A stretch of DNA of 64,000 nt from Roseiarcus sp963820775 (GCA_963820775.1 CAWGBF010000014.1:53541-117540), one strand, 5' to 3'. Shown: positions 17,374-26,969, counted from the stretch's first letter. The notes: generated from the sequence alone by a model not told the origin. Program-made: numbers and translations.

Positions 17374-18234
17374 TCACGCTGCCGCCGTTCGGCCCGCCTC
17401 CCAGCCGATGATCGCCTGCTTGCGCGCCAGCCCCCAATGATAGCCGGTGAGCGCTCCCGAGCGCCCCAGCACGCGATGACAGGGCACGACGAACGAAATT
17501 GGATTTTTCCCGACCGCGGCGCCGACCGCGCGCGCCGCTGTCGGCTTGCCGATCTTGCAGGCGATGTCCGAATAGGTGGTCGCGCGCCCCATCGGCACGC
17601 TGAGCAGGGTCTCCCAGACACGGAGCTCGAAATCCGTGCCGATCAGGACGACGCGCAAAGGCGCGTCGGGCCGCCAGAGGGCGGGATCGAAGGCGCGTTC
17701 GGCATAAGGGGCAGTCGAGCGCTCGTCCTCGACTAGGCGCGCGCGGGGCCAGCGCCGGGCCATGTCAGCCCGCGCGGCCTCGCGATTCCCGTCGTCGACG
17801 AAGCCAAGGCCCGCCATGCCGCGAGGCGCCGCGACCACGATCGCTTCGCCGAAGGGCGAGGCATGGAAACCGTAAGCCAGCGTCAGATCGTCGCGGCGAT
17901 AGTCGCCAGGGGTGAGCGCCTCGTGGGCGACGAACAGGTCGTGCAGCCGGCCCGGGCCGGAGAGGCCGACGTCATAGGCCGCGTCGAGCACGCTCGCCGA
18001 GCTGCGTAAGAGCTCGCGCGCCCGCTCGATGGTGACAGCCTGCAGAAACGCCTTCGGCGTCAAGCCCGCCCAGCGCTTGAAAACATGCTGAAAGTGCGAA
18101 GCCGAAAGGCCGACATGGCTTGCAATCGCCTCGATCGACGGCTGATCGCGGTAGCGCCTGGAGATGAACTCGATCGCGCGCTTGACGGTGGCGTAATCCG
18201 CGCTGGGCGGCGGAGCAGTGGGAATGTCGAGCAT
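17374..18234 (-). CDS. ada: Ada-like AraC regulator / O6-methylguanine-DNA methyltransferase
   Basis: An N-terminal AraC-type helix-turn-helix domain (IASHVGLSASHFQHVFKRWAG, VLDAAYDVGLSGPGRLHDLF) is followed by a C-terminal methyltransferase domain with the active-site PCHRVLG motif. The AraC-MGMT layout lacks the N-terminal zinc domain of E. coli Ada, which senses methylphosphotriesters, so induction may differ. The ATG at 18234 is taken as start; a TTG at 18285 would add 17 residues without a clear ribosome-binding site. Role: suicide repair of O6-alkylguanine, possibly with self-regulation. A 237-bp piece of this gene is duplicated at 20130-20366. Confidence 0.88.
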   Translation of the reverse strand: MLDIPTAPPPSADYATVKRAIEFISRRYRDQPSIEAIASHVGLSASHFQHVFKRWAGLTPKAFLQAVTIERARELLRSSASVLDAAYDVGLSGPGRLHDLFVAHEALTPGDYRRDDLTLAYGFHASPFGEAIVVAAPRGMAGLGFVDDGNREAARADMARRWPRARLVEDERSTAPYAERAFDPALWRPDAPLRVVLIGTDFELRVWETLLSVPMGRATTYSDIACKIGKPTAARAVGAAVGKNPISFVVPCHRVLGRSGALTGYHWGLARKQAIIGWEAGRTAAA

Positions 18235-18455
18235 GGCGTGGTCCACGAATCCTCTGCCGCCGGCCGAAATTGTCAGAGCCGACAAGGAAGCTTTACCTTC
18301 TCAGGCAGGACACGCCACCCGAAAACGACGATTCGGCTCGAGCGCCTTAACCCATTTGAGATCCCGGGAACCGATCGCCGACGATCTGCTCTTGAGGCTC
18401 GCGGCGGCTGCCGGAAGGGGCGGGGCGGCGCGAAGCCGCTCCGCCAGCCGAGCGT

Positions 18456-19184
18456 TCAGGGCGTGATGTCGGCGGCGCCCAGGCAGTGCGGCTGCTTGAA
18501 CTGGCTCGGATCGAGGGTGGCGGCGGTCGTCCCGATGGCGTAGTAGGAAATGTTGTCTGTCCCATTGGGACCCACGCCACCACCCGGGGTCCCGTCCAGA
18601 GCCGCCAAGTTACGCATCCGATACGAGATCGCGTGGTCCGCGCAGGACGTGTCGCCGCTGACGCCGAGCCCGCCGATGACCTTGCCGTTCTGATAGAGCG
18701 CAACGCCGCCGCCGAAGGTGATGATCCCGCCGGGCACGAACCCGACGCCCGTGCCCTCGGTCTGGAAGAGCGGGTTGAACGGGTTGGAATTGTTTAGCCC
18801 ATAGAGCGAGCCGGCCGGCTGCGTCGGCCCGTAAATATTAGCGGTCGAGAGCGCCAGCGCGCTATTGCTGAAGGCGTTCGCCGTGGTGGCCTTGGCGATG
18901 GCGATCGCACGGCTGCCGGGCCAGGGGTCGTTGCCGCTGTTGATCACCGAGCAAAGCTTTCCTTGCCGGTCTACGATCGCCGACCACATTCGGTTCGGCT
19001 TGAAGAGGCCGCCGTTGCCGTCGGGCTCGTGGATCACTGTCGCCAGCTTGGACTGCAGGGCGTTGACGGTCGCCGCCGAAATGCCACAGGTGGCGAACCC
19101 ATCCGCTGTCGCCTCCGATCCCCCGAAGGCGACGGCGGCCGCGAAGCTTGCCAAAAGGCTTATGCTGATTGTGTTCATGCGCAT
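18456..19184 (-). CDS. Secreted DUF336 (GlcG/HbpS-like) heme-binding protein
   Basis: 242 residues. A signal peptide (SLLASFAAAVAFGG) is cleaved near Ala26-Asp28. The body matches the GlcG/HbpS family: SAIVDRQGKLCSV, SRAIAIAKATTANAFS, PGGIITFGGGVAL and GLGVSGDTSCADHAISYRMR. Related proteins bind heme or act as sensors in oxidative stress, but the physiological role is uncertain. An AGGAGG ribosome-binding site seven bases before the ATG at 19184 supports this start. It is followed 63 bp upstream by the PEP-CTERM gene in the same direction. Confidence 0.85.
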   Translation of the reverse strand: MRMNTISISLLASFAAAVAFGGSEATADGFATCGISAATVNALQSKLATVIHEPDGNGGLFKPNRMWSAIVDRQGKLCSVINSGNDPWPGSRAIAIAKATTANAFSNSALALSTANIYGPTQPAGSLYGLNNSNPFNPLFQTEGTGVGFVPGGIITFGGGVALYQNGKVIGGLGVSGDTSCADHAISYRMRNLAALDGTPGGGVGPNGTDNISYYAIGTTAATLDPSQFKQPHCLGAADITP

Positions 19185-19247
19185 CCTTGGTCCTCCTCGT
19201 TTTAATTGCTCGGTTGAGTTGCGAGCTTGCTTGGCGGGGTGGTCGCG

Positions 19248-19817
19248 TCAGGCAAGAGAGCGGCGGCGCCGGTGCGCCAAGCCGGTGACGAACATGCCAA
19301 GCGCGAGGAGAGTCCACGTGCGCGGCTCGGGCATGGATAAGACGCTGACCTGCACTTCAGGGGGATTTGCGGGATCGACGACGGCGCCGCCGAAGGGGCC
19401 GTTATCCCCGGCAAAGGTCTGAACGAGGTCCCACACGCCCAGGTCGTGAGGGCCAGCCATCACAGATTCGATGAACGTCCCGGTCGAGTTGTCGGGGCCG
19501 CCCACGGCGACCGGCGATGTTATGCCGAGCGACACTCCGTCCAGAATGACTTCAAACCCGTCGCCAACAGGTCCCAGCCCCGCGACATTGATCGAAACGG
19601 GTCCGCTGTTCGGCGCTATGAACAGGACGTCGCCTTCGATGAGCCCGCCGCCAACCGGATTATCGGGCGAAGCGAGGCTCTGCGTGGCCCCGAGCGGGGC
19701 AGCAGCGGCGGGGCTGGCGCAATAGACACCATCGCTGATGACGTTGGCGATGGCGGCGCCCGATGCGACGCACAGAACCGCGACGCCCGCGGCGACGCGG
19801 ACAGAGCCAGCTATCAT
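19248..19817 (-). CDS. PEP-CTERM sorting-signal exported protein
   Basis: 189 residues from the ATG at 19817; the 15-residue upstream extension lacks signal features. An N-terminal signal peptide (VRVAAGVAVLCVASGAAIA) is followed by a low-complexity Gly/Pro/Val-rich domain. The C-terminus has the tripartite exosortase signal: MPEPRTW, a hydrophobic stretch LLALGMFVTGLA, and HRRRR. Such proteins are processed by an exosortase and often linked to extracellular polysaccharide. No exosortase gene is in this window. The body has no recognised domain. Confidence 0.82.
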   Translation of the reverse strand: MIAGSVRVAAGVAVLCVASGAAIANVISDGVYCASPAAAAPLGATQSLASPDNPVGGGLIEGDVLFIAPNSGPVSINVAGLGPVGDGFEVILDGVSLGITSPVAVGGPDNSTGTFIESVMAGPHDLGVWDLVQTFAGDNGPFGGAVVDPANPPEVQVSVLSMPEPRTWTLLALGMFVTGLAHRRRRSLA

Positions 19818-20129
19818 AACATCGCCCCAGCCCGAAACTGAAGGTAGTCTAACGCAATCCACCGGCTTGTCTGTGATCTACGTCACACAACTCGCGCGCA
19901 GGGAAACAACTCTCGGCTGCGATGAATTAGAACCCGCCGTCCCGCGGATTATACCAAGGGCCCCTCTGACTGACTCACGGGGGGATTCCCTTGGGGCGGT
20001 TTTTCTGACTCCATCGGCGCGGGAGATTTGCGCCATGCCATCATGCCATCAGCGGTGAGATTGCGAGAAGACTATTCGGCGGGAGAGCTTCGCACGCACG
20101 CTCGCCGGTCGAAGGACGTCAGCCAGAGC

Positions 20130-20366
20130 CGTCAGATCGTCGCGACGATAGTCGCCAGGGGTCAGCGCCTCGTGGGCGACGAACAGATCGTGCAGACGGC
20201 TCGGACCGGAGAGGCCGACGTCATAGGCCGCGTCGAGCACGCTCGCCGAATTGCGCAGAAGTTCTCGCGCCCGCTCGATGGTGACAGCCTGCAGGAACGC
20301 TTTCGGCGTCAGCCCCGCCCAGCGCTTGAAGACGTGCTGGAAGTGCGAAGCCGAAAGGCCGACATG
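20130..20366 (-). pseudogene. Duplicated internal fragment of the ada-like gene
   Basis: 237 bp nearly identical (over 90 percent by eye) to 17881-18117 of the ada-like gene. It encodes HVGLSASHFQHVFKRWAG through LHDLFVAHEALTPGDYRRDDL with a few substitutions. It lacks the gene start and the methyltransferase domain, and its frame continues into unrelated sequence to a stop at 20049. It abuts the broken FkbM methyltransferase gene. The 200 bp beyond it (19863-20060) hold no recognisable gene. Confidence 0.85.
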
Positions 20367-20934
20367 CTCGCCGGTCGCGCTCGATCACACGCCGTCCCGA
20401 GCGCAGAACGGAAAGCTCCATTCCCTCGACATCGATCTTGATAACGGACGCGCGCCGACCGTGAGCGAAACATGCGTGCACATCGTCCAGAGCGAATGTG
20501 ACCGCCGGTGCGCTAGCGGGGTCAGCCACGAAATACGTCGCGCTCGTGTGTCGCTCCGCTCGGTGTGGCGCGTACCGACCGCCCTCTCCGCCAGCGAGGC
20601 CATGCAACGCCGCAACCCGGCCGATCAGATCGCGGCTCCGAAGGTTCTGCCAAAGCAGGGGAAAGTTGTTGGGATCCGCTTCGACCCCGATGACCCTCCC
20701 ATCATCTCCCACGGCCTCTGCGAGGGGTATCGCGAACATGCCGATATGGGCGCCGATATCGTAGACCAAGTCGCCTGTGTCGATGAAATGACGCAGCATC
20801 GCAATCTCGTTGCGCGTGTGCGACCCACATTCTGCGATCTGGCGGGTCACAACGTCGTTCTCGAACTCCGCCAATGGACCGTAAAGACTGTCTATGACGA
20901 CAATCGGCAGCTGCGTGTTGATCGATTCACTCAT
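20221..20934 (-). pseudogene. FkbM-family methyltransferase truncated at a fusion with an ada fragment
   Basis: From the ATG at 20934 the protein begins like a SAM-dependent FkbM methyltransferase: DLVYDIGAHIGMFAIPLA (about 56-72), VIGVEADPNN (81-90) and IKIDVEGMELSVL (165-177). After about residue 187 (RRVIERDR) family similarity stops, because the DNA switches at 20366-20370 to the duplicated ada fragment read in another frame; the frame ends at 20221. The C-terminal part of the fold is therefore missing and the product is probably inactive. It starts 45 bp downstream of the glycosyltransferase gene, so both once formed a glycan-modification unit. Confidence 0.75.
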
Positions 20935-20978
20935 GGCGGCGAATGCAGTCCGGAATGAAAGCTCAACCCTATCGACGT

Positions 20979-21932
20979 CTATCCGTCGACGGCCAAAGGC
21001 AACCGCAGCTGCAGCCACTCGATAACGTCCGCTGACAGACGGAGGCGCTTGTCCATGATGGCGTTGGCCTCGCCCTCTCCGCTCGAGGCCAGCCAGTGAT
21101 AATGGATGTGGATGAGCGGGGTCGGAACCTCGGTGACGATGTCGTTAGTGAGATGCAAGGGAAAATTGTAGCTGTCCGGCAACAGGGCCACCTGATGACC
21201 GCCGGCGACGGCGGCCAGCGAGAGCGCCGCCTGGCTCGTCCCCCAGAGGGCGTTGCCCAACTCGCTCACCATTCCCGATCCGCTTCGCACCGTGAAACCG
21301 GGGCCGCCCCAGAGCTTTAGATTTGAGGTGGTCAGATTGCGAAAAATGTCTTCTGTTCGTTCGAAGATTCCGCTTGCCCGCCGTGCGGCGAAGAGCCCGC
21401 CGTTATAGCTCGCTCGGACCAGCACGCGATCGACTGTCGTGCGCACGATCGGGATCTGTTCGTAGTCCACGCCAGCGCAACGGCAAGCCGCGCACCAGTA
21501 TTCGTCGAACGCGTCGTCGCGACCGGACGTGCACATGCCCTTCAGATCGACTGGGCGAGCGGCGGCCGCGCCGATCCGCGGCAAAAAAGTCGGCTCCGCG
21601 ACAAAAAGCGTGTCGCTGTCGAGCTGAACAAGGATCGGGGGCCCTGACCGACGAGCAACGGCCGAAAGCGTATGAACCTTGAACGAAGGGCCATATTCAG
21701 GGCAGGCGCTGTCGACATCAAGCGGAAGAAATTGCGCCCCCAGGCGATCAATCGCGGCGAGCGTGGCGCGGCTGGGCCGGCATTTCTTTCTCGGCGAAAC
21801 GACCGTGACGGCCGACGAAGAAAGCCTTCCTGCGAAACGACGGATGCTTTCGCACAGAAGGACGGCCTGTTTCTCGAGAATGCCGCTTTCGGCGATGAGG
21901 ACGAACTCGAGTTGCGCTCCGCAGTCCGTCAT
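20979..21932 (-). CDS. Putative glycosyltransferase
   Basis: 317 residues from the ATG at 21932, whose ATGA overlaps the stop of the upstream DUF2461 gene. Reading from 21983 would add 17 residues and erase that junction. A DxD-type nucleotide-sugar motif, LVQLDSDTLF, lies at 101-110, and a conserved-looking PLIHIHYHW near the C-terminus could be catalytic or structural. I do not recognise the exact family. The position next to an FkbM methyltransferase suggests modification of a cell-surface or secreted glycan. It may depend on the DUF2461 gene for translation. Confidence 0.7.
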   Translation of the reverse strand: MTDCGAQLEFVLIAESGILEKQAVLLCESIRRFAGRLSSSAVTVVSPRKKCRPSRATLAAIDRLGAQFLPLDVDSACPEYGPSFKVHTLSAVARRSGPPILVQLDSDTLFVAEPTFLPRIGAAAARPVDLKGMCTSGRDDAFDEYWCAACRCAGVDYEQIPIVRTTVDRVLVRASYNGGLFAARRASGIFERTEDIFRNLTTSNLKLWGGPGFTVRSGSGMVSELGNALWGTSQAALSLAAVAGGHQVALLPDSYNFPLHLTNDIVTEVPTPLIHIHYHWLASSGEGEANAIMDKRLRLSADVIEWLQLRLPLAVDG

Positions 21933-22630
21933 GCGGCCGTCGCCCCATTTCTGGGCGAATCGGCGAGCGCGTCCCAGCCCCATTTGAGCAGCGGCAGCGC
22001 ATCGCGCGCGAAGACGCAGAAGTCGTCGACCAGCGCCGGGGAGGCGATCGCCGCCTCGGGGACTGGACGCAGACAGATCATGCTCTTGAGCCGCGTTGCG
22101 GCGGCGATCTCGGGATCGGCGATCGCCTCGAAGCCGCGCGACGCACGCTTGAGCGAATCCTCCGCCGACAAAGCCAGGCCCGCCCTCTTGAGCTTCGCCG
22201 TCATCGCCTTGAACGCCTTGGGGGCCCGCGCGGCCGCGCCGCGCAATCGCGCAACCTTATCGGGATCGGGTTGGTGGAAACCGGCGGCGAAGAAACATTC
22301 CTCGGACGACAGGTGAAAATAAAGGAGGCCGGGATCGTTCTTATTCCCAGACCGGCTCAGCACGACGCCGGAATTGGTCTTGTAAGGGTCCTTGTTGGCC
22401 GAGAAGCGGACATCGCGGTGGATGCGGAACAGCGAGGACTTGCGGTCGCCCTTGATTGGAATTTTCGCTTTGCGCAGGCGCTCTGCGACATCCTCGACCA
22501 AGTCGCCCATCGGCCCCCTGATGGCGCTCTCATAGATTTCGCGGTTCGCCTCGAACCATTCCCGGCTCTGATGAAACTTGAGCGCCTTGAAGAACGGGAG
22601 CGCCTTGGGGCCGAAACCTGCGAACGTCAT
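21929..22630 (-). CDS. DUF2461 family protein
   Basis: 233 residues that match the TIGR02453/DUF2461 family across the whole length: the N-terminal FFKALKFHQSREWFEANREIYE, the central SLFRIHRDVRFSANKDPYKTN, the motif GLLYFHLSSEECFFAAGFHQPD, and a C-terminal helix. The family is widespread and cytosolic, with no established biochemical function. The stop codon overlaps the glycosyltransferase start (ATGA, 21929-21932). It lies 16 bp downstream of pncB in the same direction, so the three genes may be one operon. Confidence 0.88.
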   Translation of the reverse strand: MTFAGFGPKALPFFKALKFHQSREWFEANREIYESAIRGPMGDLVEDVAERLRKAKIPIKGDRKSSLFRIHRDVRFSANKDPYKTNSGVVLSRSGNKNDPGLLYFHLSSEECFFAAGFHQPDPDKVARLRGAAARAPKAFKAMTAKLKRAGLALSAEDSLKRASRGFEAIADPEIAAATRLKSMICLRPVPEAAIASPALVDDFCVFARDALPLLKWGWDALADSPRNGATAA

Positions 22631-22646
22631 TATTCCTCGGGTTCCC

Positions 22647-23963
22647 CTAGACCGTCACAGCCGTCGCCTTCATGCCGACTGTTCCGAAAACCCGCCGATA
22701 GCGCTCGACTTCCTCTGGCGGCCCCAACGCCTTGTTCGGATTGTCCGAGAGCTTGACCGCCGGCCGCCCGTCCGCTTCCACAACCTTGCAGACCAGCGAG
22801 ATCGCCTTGAGTTGGCCGTCAACCCCGGCCGGGACGCAGCCGACAAAGTCGTTGGTCAGGTTGGTGCCCCAGCCAAACGACAGGTTGACCTGCCCCCGCA
22901 GCGCGCGCACAGACTCTTCAATCGTCTCGATGTCCAACGCGTCCGACAGCACGACCAGCTTTTCTCTGGGGTCCCGGCCTCGCTTTCTCCACCACTCGAT
23001 GAGCTCGCGCGCGCCCGCGATCGGCGGCTTGGAATCCGGCCGTGCGCCCTTCCAGTCCGCCACCCAGTCCGGCGCATGGGCGAGGAACGACGTTGAGCCG
23101 AAGCAGTCCGGCAGCACGACCAGCAGGTTGCCTCCGTACATCTTCGCCCAGTCCTTGAGCACTCTGTAAGGCGCCTCGAGCAGCGCCTCGTCGTCCTCGG
23201 CGATCGCCGCATAGACCATCGGAAGCTCGTGGGCGTTGGTGCCGATCGCCTCGAGGCCGGTGTCCATCGCGTGCTTGACGTTGGACGTGCCGATGAAACT
23301 GGCTCCCAGCCCTTCCTGCATCGCCTCGACGCACCAGCGATGCCAGAGAAAGCCGTGCCGCCGGCGGGTGCCGAAATCCGACACTCTCACCGGCCCCTCG
23401 TCGTGCTCGAGGATGCGCAGCCGCTCCACCTTAGACCACAGCTTGGCCTTGGCGCGGGCGTAGAGCACGTCGAGATCGAAGCGGCTCATGCCGCGCATCG
23501 CCGCGCGGGCCCTCAATTCGCTGATGATGGCGAGGGCGGGAATCTCCCACATCGTCGTCCCGGTCCAGGGACCGGCGAAGCGCAGCTCGTACTGCCCGTC
23601 GCGCTTGGTCAGTTCGTATTCGGGGAGCTGGAACGTCGCCAGCCACTCCATGAACTCGGGCTCGAAAATGTGGCGCGCGCCGTAAAAGGTGTTGCCCGCG
23701 AGCCAGATCAGTTCGTTCTTGGCGAGGCGCAAGCTGCGCGCGTGATCCAGCTGGTCGATCAGCTCGCGCTCGTCCACGATATCCGCGAGCCGGATCGACG
23801 TCGTCCGGTTGATGAGCTGGAAGGTCACGTGGAGCTTCGGATGCATCTTCCAGATCATCTGGAGCATCAAAAGCTTGTAGAAATCCGTGTCGAGCAGCGT
23901 GCGAATCGCCGGATCGATGCGAAACGTGTGGTTGTAGACGCGGGTTGCGATGTCCGTGGCCAT
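22647..23963 (-). CDS. pncB: Nicotinate phosphoribosyltransferase
   Basis: Preiss-Handler pathway enzyme that makes nicotinate mononucleotide from nicotinate and PRPP for NAD synthesis. The 438-residue length is typical of the proteobacterial PncB. Family features include the N-terminal LLDTDFYKLLMLQMIW, SDFGTRRRHGFLWH, GTSNVKHAMDTG (substrate pocket) and VLSDALDIETI with SFGWGTNLTND (PRPP-binding side). Divergent from the lutABC operon with a 76-bp gap. DUF2461 and the glycosyltransferase follow closely downstream. Confidence 0.95.
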   Translation of the reverse strand: MATDIATRVYNHTFRIDPAIRTLLDTDFYKLLMLQMIWKMHPKLHVTFQLINRTTSIRLADIVDERELIDQLDHARSLRLAKNELIWLAGNTFYGARHIFEPEFMEWLATFQLPEYELTKRDGQYELRFAGPWTGTTMWEIPALAIISELRARAAMRGMSRFDLDVLYARAKAKLWSKVERLRILEHDEGPVRVSDFGTRRRHGFLWHRWCVEAMQEGLGASFIGTSNVKHAMDTGLEAIGTNAHELPMVYAAIAEDDEALLEAPYRVLKDWAKMYGGNLLVVLPDCFGSTSFLAHAPDWVADWKGARPDSKPPIAGARELIEWWRKRGRDPREKLVVLSDALDIETIEESVRALRGQVNLSFGWGTNLTNDFVGCVPAGVDGQLKAISLVCKVVEADGRPAVKLSDNPNKALGPPEEVERYRRVFGTVGMKATAVTV

Positions 23964-24039
23964 TGTGCGAGCTTAAAGGACACAAAGGCTGAGCGACAAG
24001 AGCGCGGCGGCCCGTACCGGGCCAAGGACCGATGAACAG

Positions 24040-24840
24040 ATGAATATGACGGGGGCCGCCCCAGGCCCAAAATCTCAGCCTCGCGTCGGACTCTTCGTCA
24101 CCTGCCTCGTGGACATCATCCGCCCGAGCGTCGGCTTCGCGGCGGTCAAGCTGCTCGAGGACGCCGGGTGCAAGGTGGTCGTGCCGAGTCAAACCTGCTG
24201 CGGTCAGCCAGCGTACAACGCCGGCGACCGCGGAAGCGCGAAAAGGCTGGCGCGGCAGGCGATCGACGCGTTCGAGGACTGCGACTATGTCGTCGCGCCG
24301 AGCGGCTCATGCGGCGGCATGCTGATCAAGCATTATCCCGAGTTGTTCGCCGGCGAGCCGGATATCGCGCAGCGAGCTGAGCTTTTCGCCGAAAAGACGC
24401 ACGAACTGATCAGCTTCCTGGTCGACGTCATGGGCGTCAAAAAGGTCGCCGCGCGCTATGAAGGAACCGTCGCCTATCACGATGCCTGCGCCGGCCTGCG
24501 TGAGCTCGGGATCAAGACGCAGCCCAGGCGGCTTCTGGCCGGAGTCGAGGGCCTGAAGCTGGTGGAACTCGCCGATGCGGAGATCTGTTGCGGTTTCGGC
24601 GGATTGTTCGCGACCAAATACGGCGAGCTCTCGAACGCGATCGTCGCGCGCAAGGCCGACGACATCCGTGGCGCGAAAGCTGATACGGTGCTGGCCGGCG
24701 ATCTCGGCTGTCTCATGAACATGGCAGGCAAGCTTCAACGCGAGGGCTCATCCATCAGGGCGCGCCATATCGCGGAAATTCTGGCCGGAATGGCGGACGG
24801 GCCAGCGATCGGCGAAGGCAAGCCGGAGGCCGCCCGATGA
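24040..24840 (+). CDS. lutA: L-lactate oxidation Fe-S subunit LutA (LldE/YkgE)
   Basis: First gene of an intact lutABC operon. The 266-residue protein has two cysteine-rich CCG domains, TCCGQPAYNAGD and ICCGFGGLFATKY, characteristic of LutA/YkgE and related to heterodisulfide reductase subunits. In the family it works with LutB and LutC to oxidise L-lactate to pyruvate. The stop overlaps the lutB start by four bases (ATGA, 24837-24840). Confidence 0.93.
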   Translation: MNMTGAAPGPKSQPRVGLFVTCLVDIIRPSVGFAAVKLLEDAGCKVVVPSQTCCGQPAYNAGDRGSAKRLARQAIDAFEDCDYVVAPSGSCGGMLIKHYPELFAGEPDIAQRAELFAEKTHELISFLVDVMGVKKVAARYEGTVAYHDACAGLRELGIKTQPRRLLAGVEGLKLVELADAEICCGFGGLFATKYGELSNAIVARKADDIRGAKADTVLAGDLGCLMNMAGKLQREGSSIRARHIAEILAGMADGPAIGEGKPEAAR

Positions 24841-26264
24841 CGGTGATCTCGACTTCCGCCAAGTTCAAAGAAAACTCGCACGAAGCGTTGAGCGACGCGC
24901 GGTTGCAGAGCGCGATGTCTTTCTCGGGCAATTTCGTGACGCGGCGCGCGGCTGCGGCCGCAAGGTTGCCCGAGTTCGAGGCGCTGCGCGACAGCGCCAA
25001 AGCGATCAAGGACCACACGCTCGCCCACCTCGACCTCTATCTCGAGGCCTACGAACAGAAAGTCCGCGCGAGCGGCGGCGAAGTCCACTACGCGCAGGGC
25101 GCCGACGAAGCGCGCAAGATCATCATCGACCTTTGCAAGTCGATGGGCGCGAAAAGCGTCACCAAGGGCAAGTCGATGATCGCCGAGGAGATCGACCTCA
25201 ATCACGCTCTCGAAGCGGAGGGGATCGAGCCGATTGAAACCGACCTCGGCGAGTACATCATTCAATTGCGCGGCGAAAGCCCCTCCCACATCATCGCGCC
25301 GGCGATCCATCTCACGGCGAAAGACTTCGAGCAGGAATTCCGCAAGGCGCATGGCGATCTCTTGCCCGAGCGCAGTCTTGCCGACCCCGAACAATTGCTG
25401 GCCGAGGCGCGCCAGGTGCTGCGGGCCAAATTCCTGGCCGCCGACGTCGGCATAACGGGCGCGAACTTTCTCGTCGCCGAAACCGGAACGTCGATCATCG
25501 TCACCAACGAAGGCAACGGCGACCTCACGCAAATCCTGCCTGAGGCCCATATCGTCATCGCCTCGATCGAAAAAATCGTGCCGACGCTGGAGGACGCCGC
25601 GCAACTCTTGCGCGTGCTGGCGCGCTCGGCGACCGGACAGGACGCTTCGGTCTACACGACGCTGTCGACCGGGCCGCGCCGGCCGGGCGATCCCGACGGT
25701 CCGAGGGCCTATCATGTCGTGATTCTCGACAATGGCCGCTCGGCGATGCTGGGCGGCGAGTTCGAGCACATGCTGCGCTGCATCCGCTGCGGCGCCTGCA
25801 TGAACCATTGCCCGGTCTATCAGGCGGTCGGCGGCCATGCTTATGGCTGGGTCTATCCGGGACCGATGGGCGCGGTGCTGACGCCCTCGCTGATCGGCGT
25901 CGCGGAGGGCGGGCAATTGCCCAACGCTTCGACCTTCTGCGGCCGCTGCGAAGAAGTGTGCCCGGTCCGCATTCCGTTGCCCGGCATGATGCGACATTGG
26001 CGCGAGCGCGAGTTCGAGCGCCGCCTGTCGCCGGCGCCGATGCGCTATGGCCTGGGATTCTGGGCGTTCTTCGCCAGCCGCCCCGCGCTTTATCGGCTGG
26101 CGACGGGTCTCGCCGCGCGCGCCATGCATCTCGCCGGCCGAAACAAGGGCCGGTTCGCTTCGCTGCCGTTCGCCGGCGGCTGGACGCTCTATCGCGATCT
26201 TGCCGCGCCGGAGGGGGCCACGTTCCAGAGCCAGTGGCGATCCCGGAGCGGAGCGGTTCGATGA
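24837..26264 (+). CDS. lutB: L-lactate oxidation Fe-S subunit LutB (LldF/YkgF)
   Basis: 475 residues. An N-terminal LUD/LutB domain (GAKSVTKGKSMIAEEIDLN, FLVAETGTSIIVTNEGNGDL) is followed by a ferredoxin-like part with CIRCGACMNHCP (about 314-325) and CGRCEEVCPVRIP (about 367-379), which should bind two [4Fe-4S] clusters. This is the electron-transferring core of the lactate oxidation complex. It is translationally coupled on both sides: ATGA with lutA, and ATGA with lutC at 26261. Confidence 0.95.
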   Translation: MTVISTSAKFKENSHEALSDARLQSAMSFSGNFVTRRAAAAARLPEFEALRDSAKAIKDHTLAHLDLYLEAYEQKVRASGGEVHYAQGADEARKIIIDLCKSMGAKSVTKGKSMIAEEIDLNHALEAEGIEPIETDLGEYIIQLRGESPSHIIAPAIHLTAKDFEQEFRKAHGDLLPERSLADPEQLLAEARQVLRAKFLAADVGITGANFLVAETGTSIIVTNEGNGDLTQILPEAHIVIASIEKIVPTLEDAAQLLRVLARSATGQDASVYTTLSTGPRRPGDPDGPRAYHVVILDNGRSAMLGGEFEHMLRCIRCGACMNHCPVYQAVGGHAYGWVYPGPMGAVLTPSLIGVAEGGQLPNASTFCGRCEEVCPVRIPLPGMMRHWREREFERRLSPAPMRYGLGFWAFFASRPALYRLATGLAARAMHLAGRNKGRFASLPFAGGWTLYRDLAAPEGATFQSQWRSRSGAVR

Positions 26265-26929
26265 GTTCGCGCGCGGCGGTCTTCGCTAACATTCGCCGCG
26301 CGCTCGCAGTGACCGGCGACGAAGCGACGCGGCGGTTCGACGTCGAAATGCGTCTCAAGCAGGCGCCGCCCGGAATCGTGCCGAAGCGGGGTCAGGGCGA
26401 TGTCTCGGCCAGGGCCATGACGTTCAAAGCCGAGGCGGAGCGCGCCCAGGCGAGCGTCACTGAGGTGCGAGAATGGGCGGACGCGCCGGCGGAAATCGCC
26501 CGTTTCCTTCGTGAAAGCAATTGCCCGGCGACCCTGCGCATGGGCGACGATCCGCGTCTTGCCGGAATGCCGTGGAGCGAGACCGCGCTCGAAATCCTGC
26601 ATGGCCCTTCTGATGGCGGCGACGTCAACGCCGTCTCAGCCGCCTTTGCGGGCGTCGCCGAGACCGGAACGCTGGCGCTCGTCTCCGGCCCGGACAACCC
26701 GACGACCCTCAATTTTCTGCCCGACAACCACATTGTCCTCCTGCCGCGCGAGATGATCGAGGCCGATTACGAGAGCGTGTTCGCCAAGCTGCGAAGCGTC
26801 TACGGCAAGGGCGAGGCGCCGCGCACGCTCAATTTCATAACTGGACCTTCTCGATCGGCCGACATCGAGCAGACGCTGCTGCTTGGCGCGCACGGGCCCA
26901 GACGGCTGCATATCTTCGTCGTCGGTTGA
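26261..26929 (+). CDS. lutC: L-lactate oxidation subunit LutC
   Basis: 222 residues from the ATG at 26261 that overlaps the lutB stop; the same frame is open further upstream inside lutB, but that part is a shadow. Recognised by the LUD domain: VSAAFAGVAETGTLALVSGPDNPTTLNFLPDNHIVLLP, then TGPSRSADIEQTLLLGAHGPRRLHI. Third and last gene of the operon. No lactate permease or LldR-type regulator is adjacent, so regulation is unclear. Confidence 0.95.
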   Translation: MSSRAAVFANIRRALAVTGDEATRRFDVEMRLKQAPPGIVPKRGQGDVSARAMTFKAEAERAQASVTEVREWADAPAEIARFLRESNCPATLRMGDDPRLAGMPWSETALEILHGPSDGGDVNAVSAAFAGVAETGTLALVSGPDNPTTLNFLPDNHIVLLPREMIEADYESVFAKLRSVYGKGEAPRTLNFITGPSRSADIEQTLLLGAHGPRRLHIFVVG

Positions 26930-26969
26930 GGCTGGGTCGCAACCCAACGCCGCGACGGCGGCCTCCCAA

